Below, piece after piece: positions 16,587-25,124 of a stretch of DNA of 64,000 bases. Source of the stretch: Amycolatopsis tucumanensis (lineage in GTDB: Bacteria > Actinomycetota > Actinomycetes > Mycobacteriales > Pseudonocardiaceae); the NCBI RefSeq assembly GCF_021654135.1, contig NZ_JAKGSD010000023.1, forward strand, positions 1-64,000, given 5' to 3'. Under the pieces are notes generated by a model. The model saw nothing but the letters and a program-made list of their open reading frames with translations. It was not told the DNA's origin and did no database searches. Position 1 is the stretch's first letter; each line of letters opens with the position of its first letter. The position numbers and the translations under genes were made by a program.

Positions 16587-17447
16587 ATGTCCACCACCAG
16601 CGGCGAGACCGCGGCCCCGTACGGCTCCGGCCCGGCTTCCGGCGCCCCGGCCAAGAAGGTCCGCATCCCCCACCTGCAGGAACTCAAGCGCCGCGGCGAG
16701 CCGTGGCCCATGCTCACCACCTACGACATGTACACGGCCGAACTGTTCGACGAGGCCGGCATCCCGGTGCTCCTCGTCGGCGACTCGGCCGCCAACAACG
16801 TCTTCGGCTACGAGACCTCGCTCCCGGTGACCGTCGACGAACTGCTCCCCCTCGTCCGCGCCGTCACCCGCGCCGCGAAACGCGCGCTCGTCGTCGCGGA
16901 CCTGCCGTTCGGCTCCTACCAGCTCTCCCCCGAACAGGCCCTCGCCACCGCCGTCCGCTTCATGAAGGAAGGCCGCGCGCACGCGGTCAAACTCGAAGGC
17001 GGCCGCCGGTTCGCGCCGCACGTCGAGGCCCTCACCGGCGCGGGCGTGCCGGTCATGGGCCACATCGGCTTCACCCCGCAGAGCGAGCACAACCTCGGCG
17101 GCTACCGGGTCCAGGGCCGCGGCGAGGCGGGCGCCGACCTGATCGCCGACGCGCTCGCGCTCCAGGAAGCCGGCGCGTTCGCCGTCGTCATGGAGATGGT
17201 GCCGGCCGAAGTCGCGAAGCAGGTCACGCACGAGCTGAAGATCCCGACGGTCGGCATCGGGGCCGGCCCGGACTGCGACGCCCAGGTGCTGGTGTGGCAG
17301 GACATGGCCGGCCTGCGCCGCGGCAAGGCGCCCCGCTTCGTCAAGCGGTACGCCGACCTCGCCGGTGCACTGTCCGGCGCCGCGGCCGCCTTCGCCGACG
17401 AAGTGCGCCGCGGCGAGTTCCCCGCGCCCGAGCACGCCTTCCACTGA
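16587..17447 (+). CDS. panB: 3-methyl-2-oxobutanoate hydroxymethyltransferase
   Basis: 286 aa, the usual size for PanB. It catalyses the first committed step of pantothenate/CoA synthesis, transfer of a hydroxymethyl group from methylene-tetrahydrofolate to ketoisovalerate. Recognisable segments: LTTYDMYTAELFDEAGIPVLLVGDS (metal Asp), ADLPFGSY, KLEGG, GHIGFTPQS and the TVGIGAGPDCDAQVLVWQDM C-terminal signature. The ATG at 16587 follows AGGGAAGGAC. panB (Rv2225) occupies the matching position in M. tuberculosis. Confidence 0.95.
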   Translation: MSTTSGETAAPYGSGPASGAPAKKVRIPHLQELKRRGEPWPMLTTYDMYTAELFDEAGIPVLLVGDSAANNVFGYETSLPVTVDELLPLVRAVTRAAKRALVVADLPFGSYQLSPEQALATAVRFMKEGRAHAVKLEGGRRFAPHVEALTGAGVPVMGHIGFTPQSEHNLGGYRVQGRGEAGADLIADALALQEAGAFAVVMEMVPAEVAKQVTHELKIPTVGIGAGPDCDAQVLVWQDMAGLRRGKAPRFVKRYADLAGALSGAAAAFADEVRRGEFPAPEHAFH

Positions 17448-17453
17448 CGGCCC

Positions 17454-17483
17454 CTGCCGCCCGCCGTCCGCGGCGGGCGGCAG
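17454..17483. terminator. bidirectional terminator between panB and uppP
   Basis: CTGCCGCCCGCCG and CGGCGGGCGGCAG form a perfect 13-bp stem with loop TCCG. It lies between the convergent ends of panB and uppP and can serve both strands. Confidence 0.75.
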
Positions 17484-18437
17484 TCACGCCAGGAAATACG
17501 CGAGACTCCCCAATCCGGCGACCACGCAATAAATCGCGAACGGCGTCAACGTGCGGGTCTCGAAATAACGCGTCAGGAATCGCAGCGCCAGATAGGCGGC
17601 GACCCCGGCCACCACGCTGCCCACCAGTGCCGGACCGAGGGAGGCCTGGTTCGCCGGCGTGAACAGCGACGGCAGCTTCAGCACCCCCGCGGCCAGGATC
17701 ACCGGCGTGGCCAGCAGGAACGCGAACCGCGCGGCGTCCTCGTGCGACAGACCCCGCCGCAGGCCGGCCACCATCGTGATGCCGGACCGGCTGATCCCGG
17801 GGAACAACGCGAGGATCTGCGCCGCCCCGATCAGCACCGCCTCACCGACGCCGAGCCGCGCCAGGCGGCGGTCGGCGGCCTCCTCGGCGCGGATGATCCG
17901 GATGGGCATCGTGATCTCCGCCGAGAAGTCCCGCGTCACCTCGGACGGCTCGGGCACCGGCGTGACCGGGACCGGCCGGCGGGAAGCACGCGCGGACCGC
18001 TCCACGGCCAGCAGCACGAGCCCGTTGAGCGCCAGGAACACCGCGGTCGGCACCGGCTTGCCGAGGAAGTCCCGCAACACGCCTTCCAGCAGCAACCCGG
18101 CCAGCCCGACCGGGATCGTCGCCAGCACCAGCAACCACGCCAGCCGCTGGTCGGGATCGGACACGCGGCGGTCACGCATCGAAGTCCACAACCCGCGCAC
18201 GATGCGCGCCCAGTCCCGCCGGTAGAAGACCACCAGCGCCAGCGCGGTCGCGACGTGCATCGCGACCAGCACCGCCAGGTACGGCGACTCGCCGCCCATG
18301 CTCAGGTCCCGAGCCCAGGAACCGCCCAGCAACGCCGGGATGAGGATGCTGTGCCCGAGGCTGGACACCGGAAACAATTCCGACACGCCTTGCAAAGCGC
18401 CGACGACAATCGCCTCGAAATATGTCACAGCGGACAT
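17484..18437 (-). CDS. uppP: undecaprenyl-diphosphatase
   Basis: 317 aa integral membrane protein of the BacA/UppP family, which dephosphorylates undecaprenyl pyrophosphate to recycle the lipid carrier of peptidoglycan synthesis. The N-terminal signature ALQGVSELFPVSSLGHS and the second signature LFPGISRSGITM with its essential Ser/Arg are present. Several hydrophobic helices follow. It is slightly longer than the Gram-negative form owing to a charged insertion around residues 150-185 (SARASRRPVPVTPVPEPSEV). It is convergent with panB. Confidence 0.93.
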   Translation of the reverse strand: MSAVTYFEAIVVGALQGVSELFPVSSLGHSILIPALLGGSWARDLSMGGESPYLAVLVAMHVATALALVVFYRRDWARIVRGLWTSMRDRRVSDPDQRLAWLLVLATIPVGLAGLLLEGVLRDFLGKPVPTAVFLALNGLVLLAVERSARASRRPVPVTPVPEPSEVTRDFSAEITMPIRIIRAEEAADRRLARLGVGEAVLIGAAQILALFPGISRSGITMVAGLRRGLSHEDAARFAFLLATPVILAAGVLKLPSLFTPANQASLGPALVGSVVAGVAAYLALRFLTRYFETRTLTPFAIYCVVAGLGSLAYFLA

Positions 18438-18490
18438 CGCGGACCTCTTTTCCGACCGCCGGAAACCGTCCGTCGAAAATACCTGAGGCG

Positions 18491-19297
18491 CTACAGCCGC
18501 CCGCCGCTGGCCGTGTCACCGGACAGCCGCTGCGCGAGGTACACCGGGACTGTCGACACCACGATCAGCACCGCGGCGACCACGTTGACCACCGGCGCCT
18601 GGTTGGGCCGGAACAGGTTGTCGAGGATCCAGATCGGCAGCGTCTGCAAGCCGGCACCGAGGGTGAACGTGGTCACGATGATCTCGTCGAACGACAACGC
18701 GAACGCCAGCAGCCCGCCCGCGAGCAGCGCCGACCGCAGCATCGGGAACGTGACCAGCCGGAACGTGGTGATCCCGTCCGCCCCGAGGTCCATCGACGCC
18801 TCTTCGAGGTTCCCGCCCATGCGCCGCAGCCGCGCGACGACGTTGTTGAACACCACGACGATGCAGAACGTGGCGTGCGCGACGATCGCGGTGAACAGGC
18901 CGAGGTCGACGCCCAGGATGGTGCGGAACGCGTTGTTCAGCGCGATTCCGGTGACGATCCCGGGCAGCGCGATCGGCAGGATGATCAGCAGCGACACCGT
19001 GTCCTTGCCGAAGAACCGGTACCGCTGCAGGGCGAACGCCGCCATCATGCCGAGCACCAGCGCGATCGCGGTGGCCGCCAGCCCCGCCTGCAGGCTGGTC
19101 CACAACGCCCGCAGCACACCCTCGTTCTGCGCAGCGCGGCCCCACCACTCGAGCGTGAACCCGGACGGCGGCCAGCCGAACGTGGTGTCGCTGTTGACCG
19201 AGTTCAGCAGCACCACCAGCAGCGGCACGTAGATCACGGCGAGCCCGAGCACCAGCGCGGCGAGCAGGACGTACTTGGTCTTCTTGGACAGCATCAT
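18491..19297 (-). CDS. potC: ABC transporter permease, spermidine/putrescine type (PotC-like)
   Basis: 268 aa with six predicted membrane helices. The EAA loop that contacts the ATPase is EEASMDLGADGITTFRLVTFPM, and FDEIIVTTFTLG is the PotC/PotI hallmark. I took the first of two adjacent ATGs at 19297, 10 bp after the preceding permease stop. It is the last gene of the five-gene minus-strand operon ALDH-potA-potD-potB-potC. It is predicted to import polyamines or a related cation together with the other subunits. Confidence 0.85.
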   Translation of the reverse strand: MMLSKKTKYVLLAALVLGLAVIYVPLLVVLLNSVNSDTTFGWPPSGFTLEWWGRAAQNEGVLRALWTSLQAGLAATAIALVLGMMAAFALQRYRFFGKDTVSLLIILPIALPGIVTGIALNNAFRTILGVDLGLFTAIVAHATFCIVVVFNNVVARLRRMGGNLEEASMDLGADGITTFRLVTFPMLRSALLAGGLLAFALSFDEIIVTTFTLGAGLQTLPIWILDNLFRPNQAPVVNVVAAVLIVVSTVPVYLAQRLSGDTASGGRL

Positions 19298-19307
19298 CGG
19301 AAACCGC

Positions 19308-20165
19308 CTAGAGGTTGTCCAGCGCACCGGTCCGGCGCACCGCGGCGAGGTAGACGAGCATGATCACGACCGGCACCGTCGCGACCGTCGCCGCGAACGG
19401 GAGGTTGTTCGCCGCGCCGATGTTGTCGTAGACGACGTTGCCGAGCATCTGGCCGGCGCCGCCGACGATCTTGACGGTGATGTAGTCGCCCAGCGTCAGC
19501 GAGAACGTGAAGATCGACCCGGCCACGATCGCGGGGAACGTCAGCGGCAGCACCACCGAGCGGAACGTCCGCCACGACCGGCCGCCCAGGTCGCTCGACG
19601 CCTCGACCAGCGAGTTCGGCAGCCGGTCCAGTCCCGCGTAGATCGGCAGGATCATGTAGGGCAGCCACAGGTAGGACAGCGTGAGGATGGTGGCGGTCAG
19701 GCCGTAGCCGGGGGTGGCGCCGAAGAGCCACCCGACCAGCCCGTTGCCCGACAGCATGACCCGCCACGAGTACGCCTTGACGAGGTAGCTGGCCCACAGC
19801 GGCGTCATCACGGCGATCACCAGGATCCGCTGCGCCCGTGGCGAGGCGAACTTGGCCATGTAGAAGGCCATCGGGAAGGCGATGACCGCGTCGATCACCG
19901 TGACGGCCACCGCGATCCCGAGGGTGCGGAACGTGATCGTGCGGTAGACCTCGTCGGTGAACAGGGTGGCGAAGTTGTCCAGCGACCACTCGGTGACGAC
20001 CTGGCCGGTGAACGTGTCGGTGTGCCAGAAGGCGGTGACGAACAACGCCGCCAGTGCGCCGAGGTAGGCCAGGCCCAGCCAGAGCAGTGGCGCGCTGAGC
20101 AGCATGCCCAGCCGCAACCTGGGTTTGCGGTAGAGGAATCCCGACACACTGGCGGCGATGCTCAT
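19308..20165 (-). CDS. potB: ABC transporter permease, spermidine/putrescine type (PotB-like)
   Basis: 285 aa from the ATG at 20165, which sits 1 bp after the potD stop; longer extensions overlap potD and were rejected. Six membrane segments, an EAA loop VEASSDLGGRSWRTFRSVVLPL and the TLGDYITVKIVGG motif characterise PotB/PotH. It pairs with the PotC-like permease to form the transmembrane pore. Confidence 0.85.
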   Translation of the reverse strand: MSIAASVSGFLYRKPRLRLGMLLSAPLLWLGLAYLGALAALFVTAFWHTDTFTGQVVTEWSLDNFATLFTDEVYRTITFRTLGIAVAVTVIDAVIAFPMAFYMAKFASPRAQRILVIAVMTPLWASYLVKAYSWRVMLSGNGLVGWLFGATPGYGLTATILTLSYLWLPYMILPIYAGLDRLPNSLVEASSDLGGRSWRTFRSVVLPLTFPAIVAGSIFTFSLTLGDYITVKIVGGAGQMLGNVVYDNIGAANNLPFAATVATVPVVIMLVYLAAVRRTGALDNL

Positions 20166-20166
20166 G

Positions 20167-21378
20167 TCAGCCCTTGATCTCCGTCCACGCGCGAGTCCAC
20201 TCGCCGTAGTCCTTGCACTTGACGTCGGTGCGGCCGTCGACGCACTGGGCGATCGGCGTGGTCCAGTACCAGATCTGGCCGGCGTAGGCGGCGTCACCGG
20301 CGTGGTAGGTCTCGCAGTGCTTGGCGTCCGCGGTCAGCGAGCAGGCCTTCGGGTTGGCCGGGGCCTCGCCGAAGTACTCGGCGACCTTCGCGTTGGCCTG
20401 AGGGCTGACGATGTGGTCGAGCCACTTGTAGGCGCAGGTCTTGTGCGGCGACTTGGTGGCCACCATCCAGGTGTCCGACCAGCCGGTGGCGCCCTCGACG
20501 GGCAGGGTCGACTCCAGCGGCGCGCCCTCGGACTTGGTCAGGTTGACCGTCACCTGCCACGCGGTGCCGATGACGGCGTCGCCGTTCTTCAGCGCCTGGC
20601 TTTCCTTGAGGTAGTCCGACCAGTACTCCGACACCAGCGGGCGCTGCTGCTTGAGCAGGTCGACCGCGGCCTGGAACTGCTTGTCGTCCAGTGCGTAGGG
20701 GTTCTTGATGCCCAGTTCCGGCTTGGTCTTCATCAGGTACAGCGCGGCGTCGGCGATGTAGATCGGCGAGTCGTACGCGGTGACCTTGCCCTTGTACGGG
20801 GAGTTCGCGTCGAACACCACGGACCACGAGGTGGGCGCGGGGCTGACCTTGTCGGTGCGGTAGGTCAGGACGTTGGCGCCCCAGCCGTGGGGCACGCCGT
20901 AGGAGACGTTGTTCACGCTGTTCCACGGCTTGTTCTTGAGGAAGTCGAAGACGTCGGCGTAGTTCGGGATGAGGCTGGTGTTGACCGGTTCGGTGTCGCC
21001 GGCGGCGATGAGCCGCAGCGAGGCGTCACCCGAGGCGGAGATGACGTCGTACTGGCCGGTCTTCATGAGGCTGACGGCCTCGTCGGAGGTGCCGAAGGTC
21101 TTGACGTTGACCTTGCACCCGGTGGCCTGCTCGAACGGGGTCACCCAGTCGACGTTGGGGTCGTTGGACCCGTTCTCCGCGTAACCGGGCCAGGCCAGGA
21201 TGTTCAGCGCGCCCTCGGGCTGACCGAGCTGGGAGAGGGCTTCGAGCTTGGGCGGGGTGAAGCCCTGCCCGCCCGCGCTGGACGAGCTGGACGAAGTGCT
21301 CGACGTGCCGCAGGCCGCGACCGCGGTCCCCGCACACATCAGCCCCGCGATCAAGCGCAGGGTCCGGCTGTTGCGCAT
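20167..21378 (-). CDS. potD: extracellular solute-binding lipoprotein (PotD-like)
   Basis: 403 aa. Lipobox Cys23 (AVAAC) is followed by a Ser-rich tether, then a periplasmic-binding fold of the PotD/PotF group: LNILAWPGYAENGSND, GTSDEAVSLMKTGQYDVI, YGVPHGWGANVLTY, WSDTWMVATKSPH. The aromatic-rich cleft is consistent with polyamine-like ligands but does not fix the substrate. Several Cys near the C-terminus (ACSLTADAKHCE, AQCVDGRTDVKC) may form disulfides outside the cell. A 338-bp structured spacer separates it from potA. Confidence 0.85.
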   Translation of the reverse strand: MRNSRTLRLIAGLMCAGTAVAACGTSSTSSSSSSAGGQGFTPPKLEALSQLGQPEGALNILAWPGYAENGSNDPNVDWVTPFEQATGCKVNVKTFGTSDEAVSLMKTGQYDVISASGDASLRLIAAGDTEPVNTSLIPNYADVFDFLKNKPWNSVNNVSYGVPHGWGANVLTYRTDKVSPAPTSWSVVFDANSPYKGKVTAYDSPIYIADAALYLMKTKPELGIKNPYALDDKQFQAAVDLLKQQRPLVSEYWSDYLKESQALKNGDAVIGTAWQVTVNLTKSEGAPLESTLPVEGATGWSDTWMVATKSPHKTCAYKWLDHIVSPQANAKVAEYFGEAPANPKACSLTADAKHCETYHAGDAAYAGQIWYWTTPIAQCVDGRTDVKCKDYGEWTRAWTEIKG

Positions 21379-21448
21379 CTGGATGGCTCCTTCGGTTGGT
21401 TCTTACGGCAGCGCAGGCAACTTGCGCCGCCGCGGGTTTCGAGTCGGA

Positions 21449-21672
21449 TCTGCCGCGCGAAGCGCGTCCGTTGAGGGTTGTGGCGGGTGACGGGCGGGCG
21501 GCCTCTCGCGAGGACAGCGCCGACGTGGTGAAGGGCGCTGCCGCGCGGAGCGCGTCCGCAGGGGTGGTGGTCGGGCCGGCGGGCGGGGTTTCATGAGGAG
21601 GCGATCCCACAGCGAGAGGCCGTCTCGAAGGGGGCCGCCACGCGAAGCGTGTCCGTTGACGGTGGTGGTGGG
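21449..21672 (-). repeat. three spaced repeats with a covarying hairpin, potA-potD spacer
   Basis: Copies of TGCCGCGCGAAGCGCGTCCG near 21451, 21539 and 21635 are followed by a G/T-rich tail (GGGTTGTGG, GGTGGTGG). Each contains a 5-bp stem with a 3-nt loop: CGCGC-GAA-GCGCG, CGCGC-GGA-GCGCG and CACGC-GAA-GCGTG. In the third copy both stem sides change together. The block is the intercistronic spacer upstream of potD and would be transcribed as its leader. No gene is seen in this 338-bp gap. Confidence 0.6.
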
Positions 21673-21716
21673 CAGGCGGGAGGGGCCGCTACATGCACCG
21701 CCACGCAGGCCGCTGC

Positions 21717-22787
21717 TCATGTGTCTTTGATGCGGAAGTTGTGCTCTTGCCGCCAACACAGGCGGACTCGGTTGTCGGCAAGTTCGAGGGGTGCGCCGGC
21801 GTTCTGCCGGACCACCGAGAGCTGCCCGCCGACGTCCAGCGCCACCACGTAGCGAACCGTGGCGCCGGCGTAGGAGGTGCTGGTCACCGTGCCCGTCGCG
21901 GAGATCTCGCCGACCGCGGCCGGCTGCGACAGGTCCGGATCGATGCGGATCTTTTCCGGCCGGATGCTGAACACGCCGCGCGTGCCGAGCACCGCCTCGG
22001 CGCTGTCGCCGGACAGCAGGTTCGACGTGCCGACGAACCCGGCGACGAACGCGGTCGCCGGCTCCTCGTACACCTCGCTCGGCGTGCCGACCTGTTCGAT
22101 CCCGCCGGTGTTGAACACGGCGATCCGGTCGCTCATCGTCAGCGCCTCGTCCTGGTCGTGCGTCACGAAGATGAACGTGATGCCGACGTCGCGCTGGATC
22201 TGCTTCAGCTCGGTCTGCATGGCGTGCCGCAGTTTCAGGTCCAGCGCGCCGAGCGGTTCGTCGAGCAGCAGCACCTTGGGGCGGTTGACGAGCGCGCGGG
22301 CCAGTGCGACGCGTTGCCGCTGACCGCCGGAGAGCTGCGTGGGTTTGCGGCCCTCGAACCCTTCCAAGTGGACGGTCCGAAGCGCCTCGCGGGCGCGTTC
22401 CCGGCGTTGCGCGCGGGGCACCTTCTTGACCCGCAACCCGTACTCGACGTTCTGCTGCACCGTCATGTGCGGGAAGAGCGCGTAGTCCTGGAACACGGTG
22501 TTGACGTCCCGCTCGAACGGCGCCAGCCGGGTGACGTCGCGGCCGGCCAGTTCGACCGTCCCGGACGTGGGCAGCTCGAACCCGGCGATCATGCGCAGCA
22601 CGGTCGTCTTGCCCGAGCCGGACGGGCCGAGCATCGAGAAGAACTCGCCCTGCGCGATGTCCAGGTCGACGCCCTCGACGGCGACCACCGAGCCGAACTC
22701 CTTGCGCAGGCCACGCAGCCGGATCGCGCTCGTGGTCTCCGCCGGGGCGGTCTTCTCGGCCAGTGCGGGAGCTTGGTTGGGCGACAT
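21717..22787 (-). CDS. potA: ABC transporter ATPase, spermidine/putrescine type (PotA-like)
   Basis: 356 aa. Walker A GPSGSGKTT (about residue 54), the Q-loop in NTVFQDYALFPHM, signature LSGGQRQRVALARAL, Walker B VLLLDEPLGALD and the switch His in VTHDQDEA are all intact. A C-terminal TOBE-like domain (about residues 255-356) includes FSIRPEKIRI, as in PotA/FbpC regulatory domains. The ATG at 22787 follows the aldehyde dehydrogenase stop by 5 bp. It energises the PotB/PotC pore. Confidence 0.9.
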   Translation of the reverse strand: MSPNQAPALAEKTAPAETTSAIRLRGLRKEFGSVVAVEGVDLDIAQGEFFSMLGPSGSGKTTVLRMIAGFELPTSGTVELAGRDVTRLAPFERDVNTVFQDYALFPHMTVQQNVEYGLRVKKVPRAQRRERAREALRTVHLEGFEGRKPTQLSGGQRQRVALARALVNRPKVLLLDEPLGALDLKLRHAMQTELKQIQRDVGITFIFVTHDQDEALTMSDRIAVFNTGGIEQVGTPSEVYEEPATAFVAGFVGTSNLLSGDSAEAVLGTRGVFSIRPEKIRIDPDLSQPAAVGEISATGTVTSTSYAGATVRYVVALDVGGQLSVVRQNAGAPLELADNRVRLCWRQEHNFRIKDT

Positions 22788-22792
22788 GTCGA

Positions 22793-24214
22793 TCACCAGG
22801 CCGTCATGACGTGCTTGACGCGGGTGTAGTCCTCGAGCCCGTACAGCGAGAGGTCCTTGCCGTAGCCGGACTTCTTGAACCCGCCGTGCGGCATCTCGGC
22901 CACCAGCGGGATGTGCGTGTTGATCCACACGCAGCCGAAGTCGAGCTTCGCGGACAGGCGCATCGCGCGGCGGTGGTCGGCGGTCCAGATCGACGACGCG
23001 AGCCCGTACTCGACACCGTTGGCGGCGGCCAGCGCCTCGTCGTCGCCGCTGAACCGCTGCACCGTGATGACCGGACCGAACACCTCGTTCTGCGAGATCT
23101 CGTCGTCCTGCCGGACCCCCGACACCACGGTGGGTTCGAAGAAGAAACCTTCGTCGCGGGCGCGCTTGCCGCCGGTGTGGACGGTCGCGTGCGCGGGCAG
23201 CCGTTCGATGAACCCGGCGACCTTCGCGAGGTGGGCGGCGCTGTTGAGCGGCCCGTAGAGCACGTCCGGGTCGTGCGGCAGTCCGGTCTTCGTCGCCTCC
23301 GCGTGCCGGGTCAGCGCGGCCACGAACTCGTCGTGCACGTCGTCGTGGACCAGCACGCGGGTGGCGGCCGTGCAGTCCTGGCCGGCGTTGAAGAACCCGG
23401 CGCCGGCGATGGTCTCGGCCGCGTCCTCGATGTCGGCGTCCGGGAAGACGATCACCGGCGCCTTGCCGCCCAGTTCCAGGTGGACGCGCTTGAGGTCGGC
23501 GGCCGCGGAGCCGGCGACCTCGATGCCTGCCCGGACCGAACCGGTGATCGACACCATCGCCGGGATGTCGTGCTCGACCAGCGCCCGGCCGGTCGCCCGG
23601 TCGCCGCAGACGACGTTGAGCACGCCCGGCGGCAGGAACTCCGCGGCGATCTCGGCGAGGAGCACAGTGGACGCCGGCGTCGTGTCGGACGGCTTGAGCA
23701 CCACCGTGTTCCCGGCCGCCAGCGCCGGCGCGATCTTCCAGATCGCCATCATCAGCGGGTAGTTCCACGGCGTCACCTGGGCGCACACCCCGATCGGCTC
23801 GCGCCGGACGTAGGAGGTGTGCCCGGTGAGGTACTCGCCGGCGGCGCGGCCCTCCAGCGCGCGGGCGGCCCCGGCGAAGAACCGCAACTGGTCGACGAGC
23901 ACCGGGATCTCCTCGGCCGTGGTCACGGCCAGCGGCTTGCCCGTGTTCGCCGACTCCACGCGGACGATCTCCTCGGCGCGGCGCTCGACGGCGTCGGCGA
24001 TCTTCAGCAACGCGGCCTGGCGGTCGCCGGGCGTGGTCTCGCGCCACTGCTCGAAGGCCCGGGCCGCCGCACGCAGGGCGCGGTCCACGTCCTGCGCGCC
24101 GCCTACCGGCGCGGTGCAGTACGGCCGTCCGGTGACCGGATCGATGATCTCGGCGACGGCGCCGTCCGCGGAATCCGCGGGTTCGCCGTCGATGAAGTGC
24201 TTCAGCTGGTGCAC
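22793..24214 (-). CDS. aldehyde dehydrogenase, gamma-aminobutyraldehyde type
   Basis: 473 aa NAD(P)-dependent ALDH with TPWNYPLMM, the glycine motif GSVRAG, general base Glu in LELGGKAP and catalytic Cys in NAGQDCTAATR. The GQDC variant and overall length match aminobutyraldehyde/aminoaldehyde dehydrogenases (PatD/PuuC-like). It is the first gene of the transporter operon, so imported polyamine-derived aldehydes are a reasonable substrate by inference. The start ATG at 24214 faces a divergent FadR-type regulator across a 132-bp spacer. Confidence 0.88.
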   Translation of the reverse strand: MHQLKHFIDGEPADSADGAVAEIIDPVTGRPYCTAPVGGAQDVDRALRAAARAFEQWRETTPGDRQAALLKIADAVERRAEEIVRVESANTGKPLAVTTAEEIPVLVDQLRFFAGAARALEGRAAGEYLTGHTSYVRREPIGVCAQVTPWNYPLMMAIWKIAPALAAGNTVVLKPSDTTPASTVLLAEIAAEFLPPGVLNVVCGDRATGRALVEHDIPAMVSITGSVRAGIEVAGSAAADLKRVHLELGGKAPVIVFPDADIEDAAETIAGAGFFNAGQDCTAATRVLVHDDVHDEFVAALTRHAEATKTGLPHDPDVLYGPLNSAAHLAKVAGFIERLPAHATVHTGGKRARDEGFFFEPTVVSGVRQDDEISQNEVFGPVITVQRFSGDDEALAAANGVEYGLASSIWTADHRRAMRLSAKLDFGCVWINTHIPLVAEMPHGGFKKSGYGKDLSLYGLEDYTRVKHVMTAW

Positions 24215-24272
24215 GGGCAGGCTCCTGGCTCAGCGGGGACGGTGCGGGTCGGTACCCCGATGGCCGGAAAAC

Positions 24273-24301
24273 ATATAAGACCATATTTCATAGGACAAGT
24301 C
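24273..24301 (-). promoter_or_regulatory. putative promoter of the ALDH-pot operon
   Basis: On the minus strand GACTTG (24296-24301), a 17-bp spacer and TTATAT (24273-24278) form a plausible sigma-70-like promoter in an unusually AT-rich patch of the 132-bp divergent spacer. AAGAC and GTCTT half-sites flank it. The neighbouring FadR-type regulator could bind here; that is inference. Confidence 0.45.
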
Positions 24302-24346
24302 TTTGAGGCAGGATTGTTCGCGGCGGTACCCGAAAGAAGGAGCCCG

Positions 24347-25090
24347 ATGCGAAGGCCGTTGACGTCCCCCAGCGCGCGATCAGTCCTGTTCGCGCCCCTG
24401 GACCAGACCGGGCGGGCCGAGCTCGTCGCCCGGCGGCTGGTGGACGCGATCACGCTGGGTGTCCTCGCCGACCAGGAGCAACTGCCGAGCGAGGCCGAGC
24501 TCGCCGAGCAGTTCGGGGTGTCGACCGTGACCGTGCGGGAGGCGCTGGTGGCCCTGCGGCAGCAGGGTCTGGTGCAGACGAAAAGAGGCCGCGGTGGCGG
24601 CAGCTTCGTCTGCGCGCCGCCGGAGGAGAACGACGAGACGTGGCGGGCGCGCCTGCGCGAGGTCTCGCTCAGCGAGCTGCGGGACATCGGCGACGACTAC
24701 GTGGCGATCGCGGGCGCCGCGGCCCGGCTGGCGGCCGAGCGCAGCTCCACCGAGGACATCGCGCGCCTCCAGCTCGCCGCCGAGGACATGGACGGCGCGG
24801 CCGGCACCGCGGCCGCCCGCGCCGAGCGGCAGTTCCACCTGGAGGTCGCCGCCGCGTCCCAGTCCCCGCGCCTCACGCACCAGGAGATCCGGCTGCAGAG
24901 CGAACAGGGCGCGCTGCTGTGGCTGCCGCTCGGGCACCACGATCCGGTGACGGCGTGCACTGAGCACCGGGCCATCGCCGCCGCGATCGCCCAGGCCGAC
25001 GGCGAACTCGCCCGCAAGCTGACCGAGCAGCACATCCTGGACACCATCGACCGATTGGGTGAGGTGCATCTTGACCTACTCGGGTCCTAA
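24347..25090 (+). CDS. GntR-family (FadR subgroup) transcriptional regulator
   Basis: 247 aa from the ATG at 24347 with the ribosome-binding site GAAAGAAGGAG. The N-terminal winged helix (LPSEAELAEQFGVSTVTVREALVALRQQGLVQTKRGRGGGSFV) is followed by an all-helical FCD-type ligand-binding domain with His residues (RQFHLEV, HHDPVTACTEHRAI) suited to a metal site. It probably represses the divergent ALDH-pot operon in response to a carboxylate or polyamine metabolite. The Cache protein begins 35 bp downstream, suggesting joint transcription. Confidence 0.85.
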   Translation: MRRPLTSPSARSVLFAPLDQTGRAELVARRLVDAITLGVLADQEQLPSEAELAEQFGVSTVTVREALVALRQQGLVQTKRGRGGGSFVCAPPEENDETWRARLREVSLSELRDIGDDYVAIAGAAARLAAERSSTEDIARLQLAAEDMDGAAGTAAARAERQFHLEVAAASQSPRLTHQEIRLQSEQGALLWLPLGHHDPVTACTEHRAIAAAIAQADGELARKLTEQHILDTIDRLGEVHLDLLGS

Positions 25091-25124
25091 GCTTCGACAC
25101 CTCGACTACACCAGGGGCGGCAAC

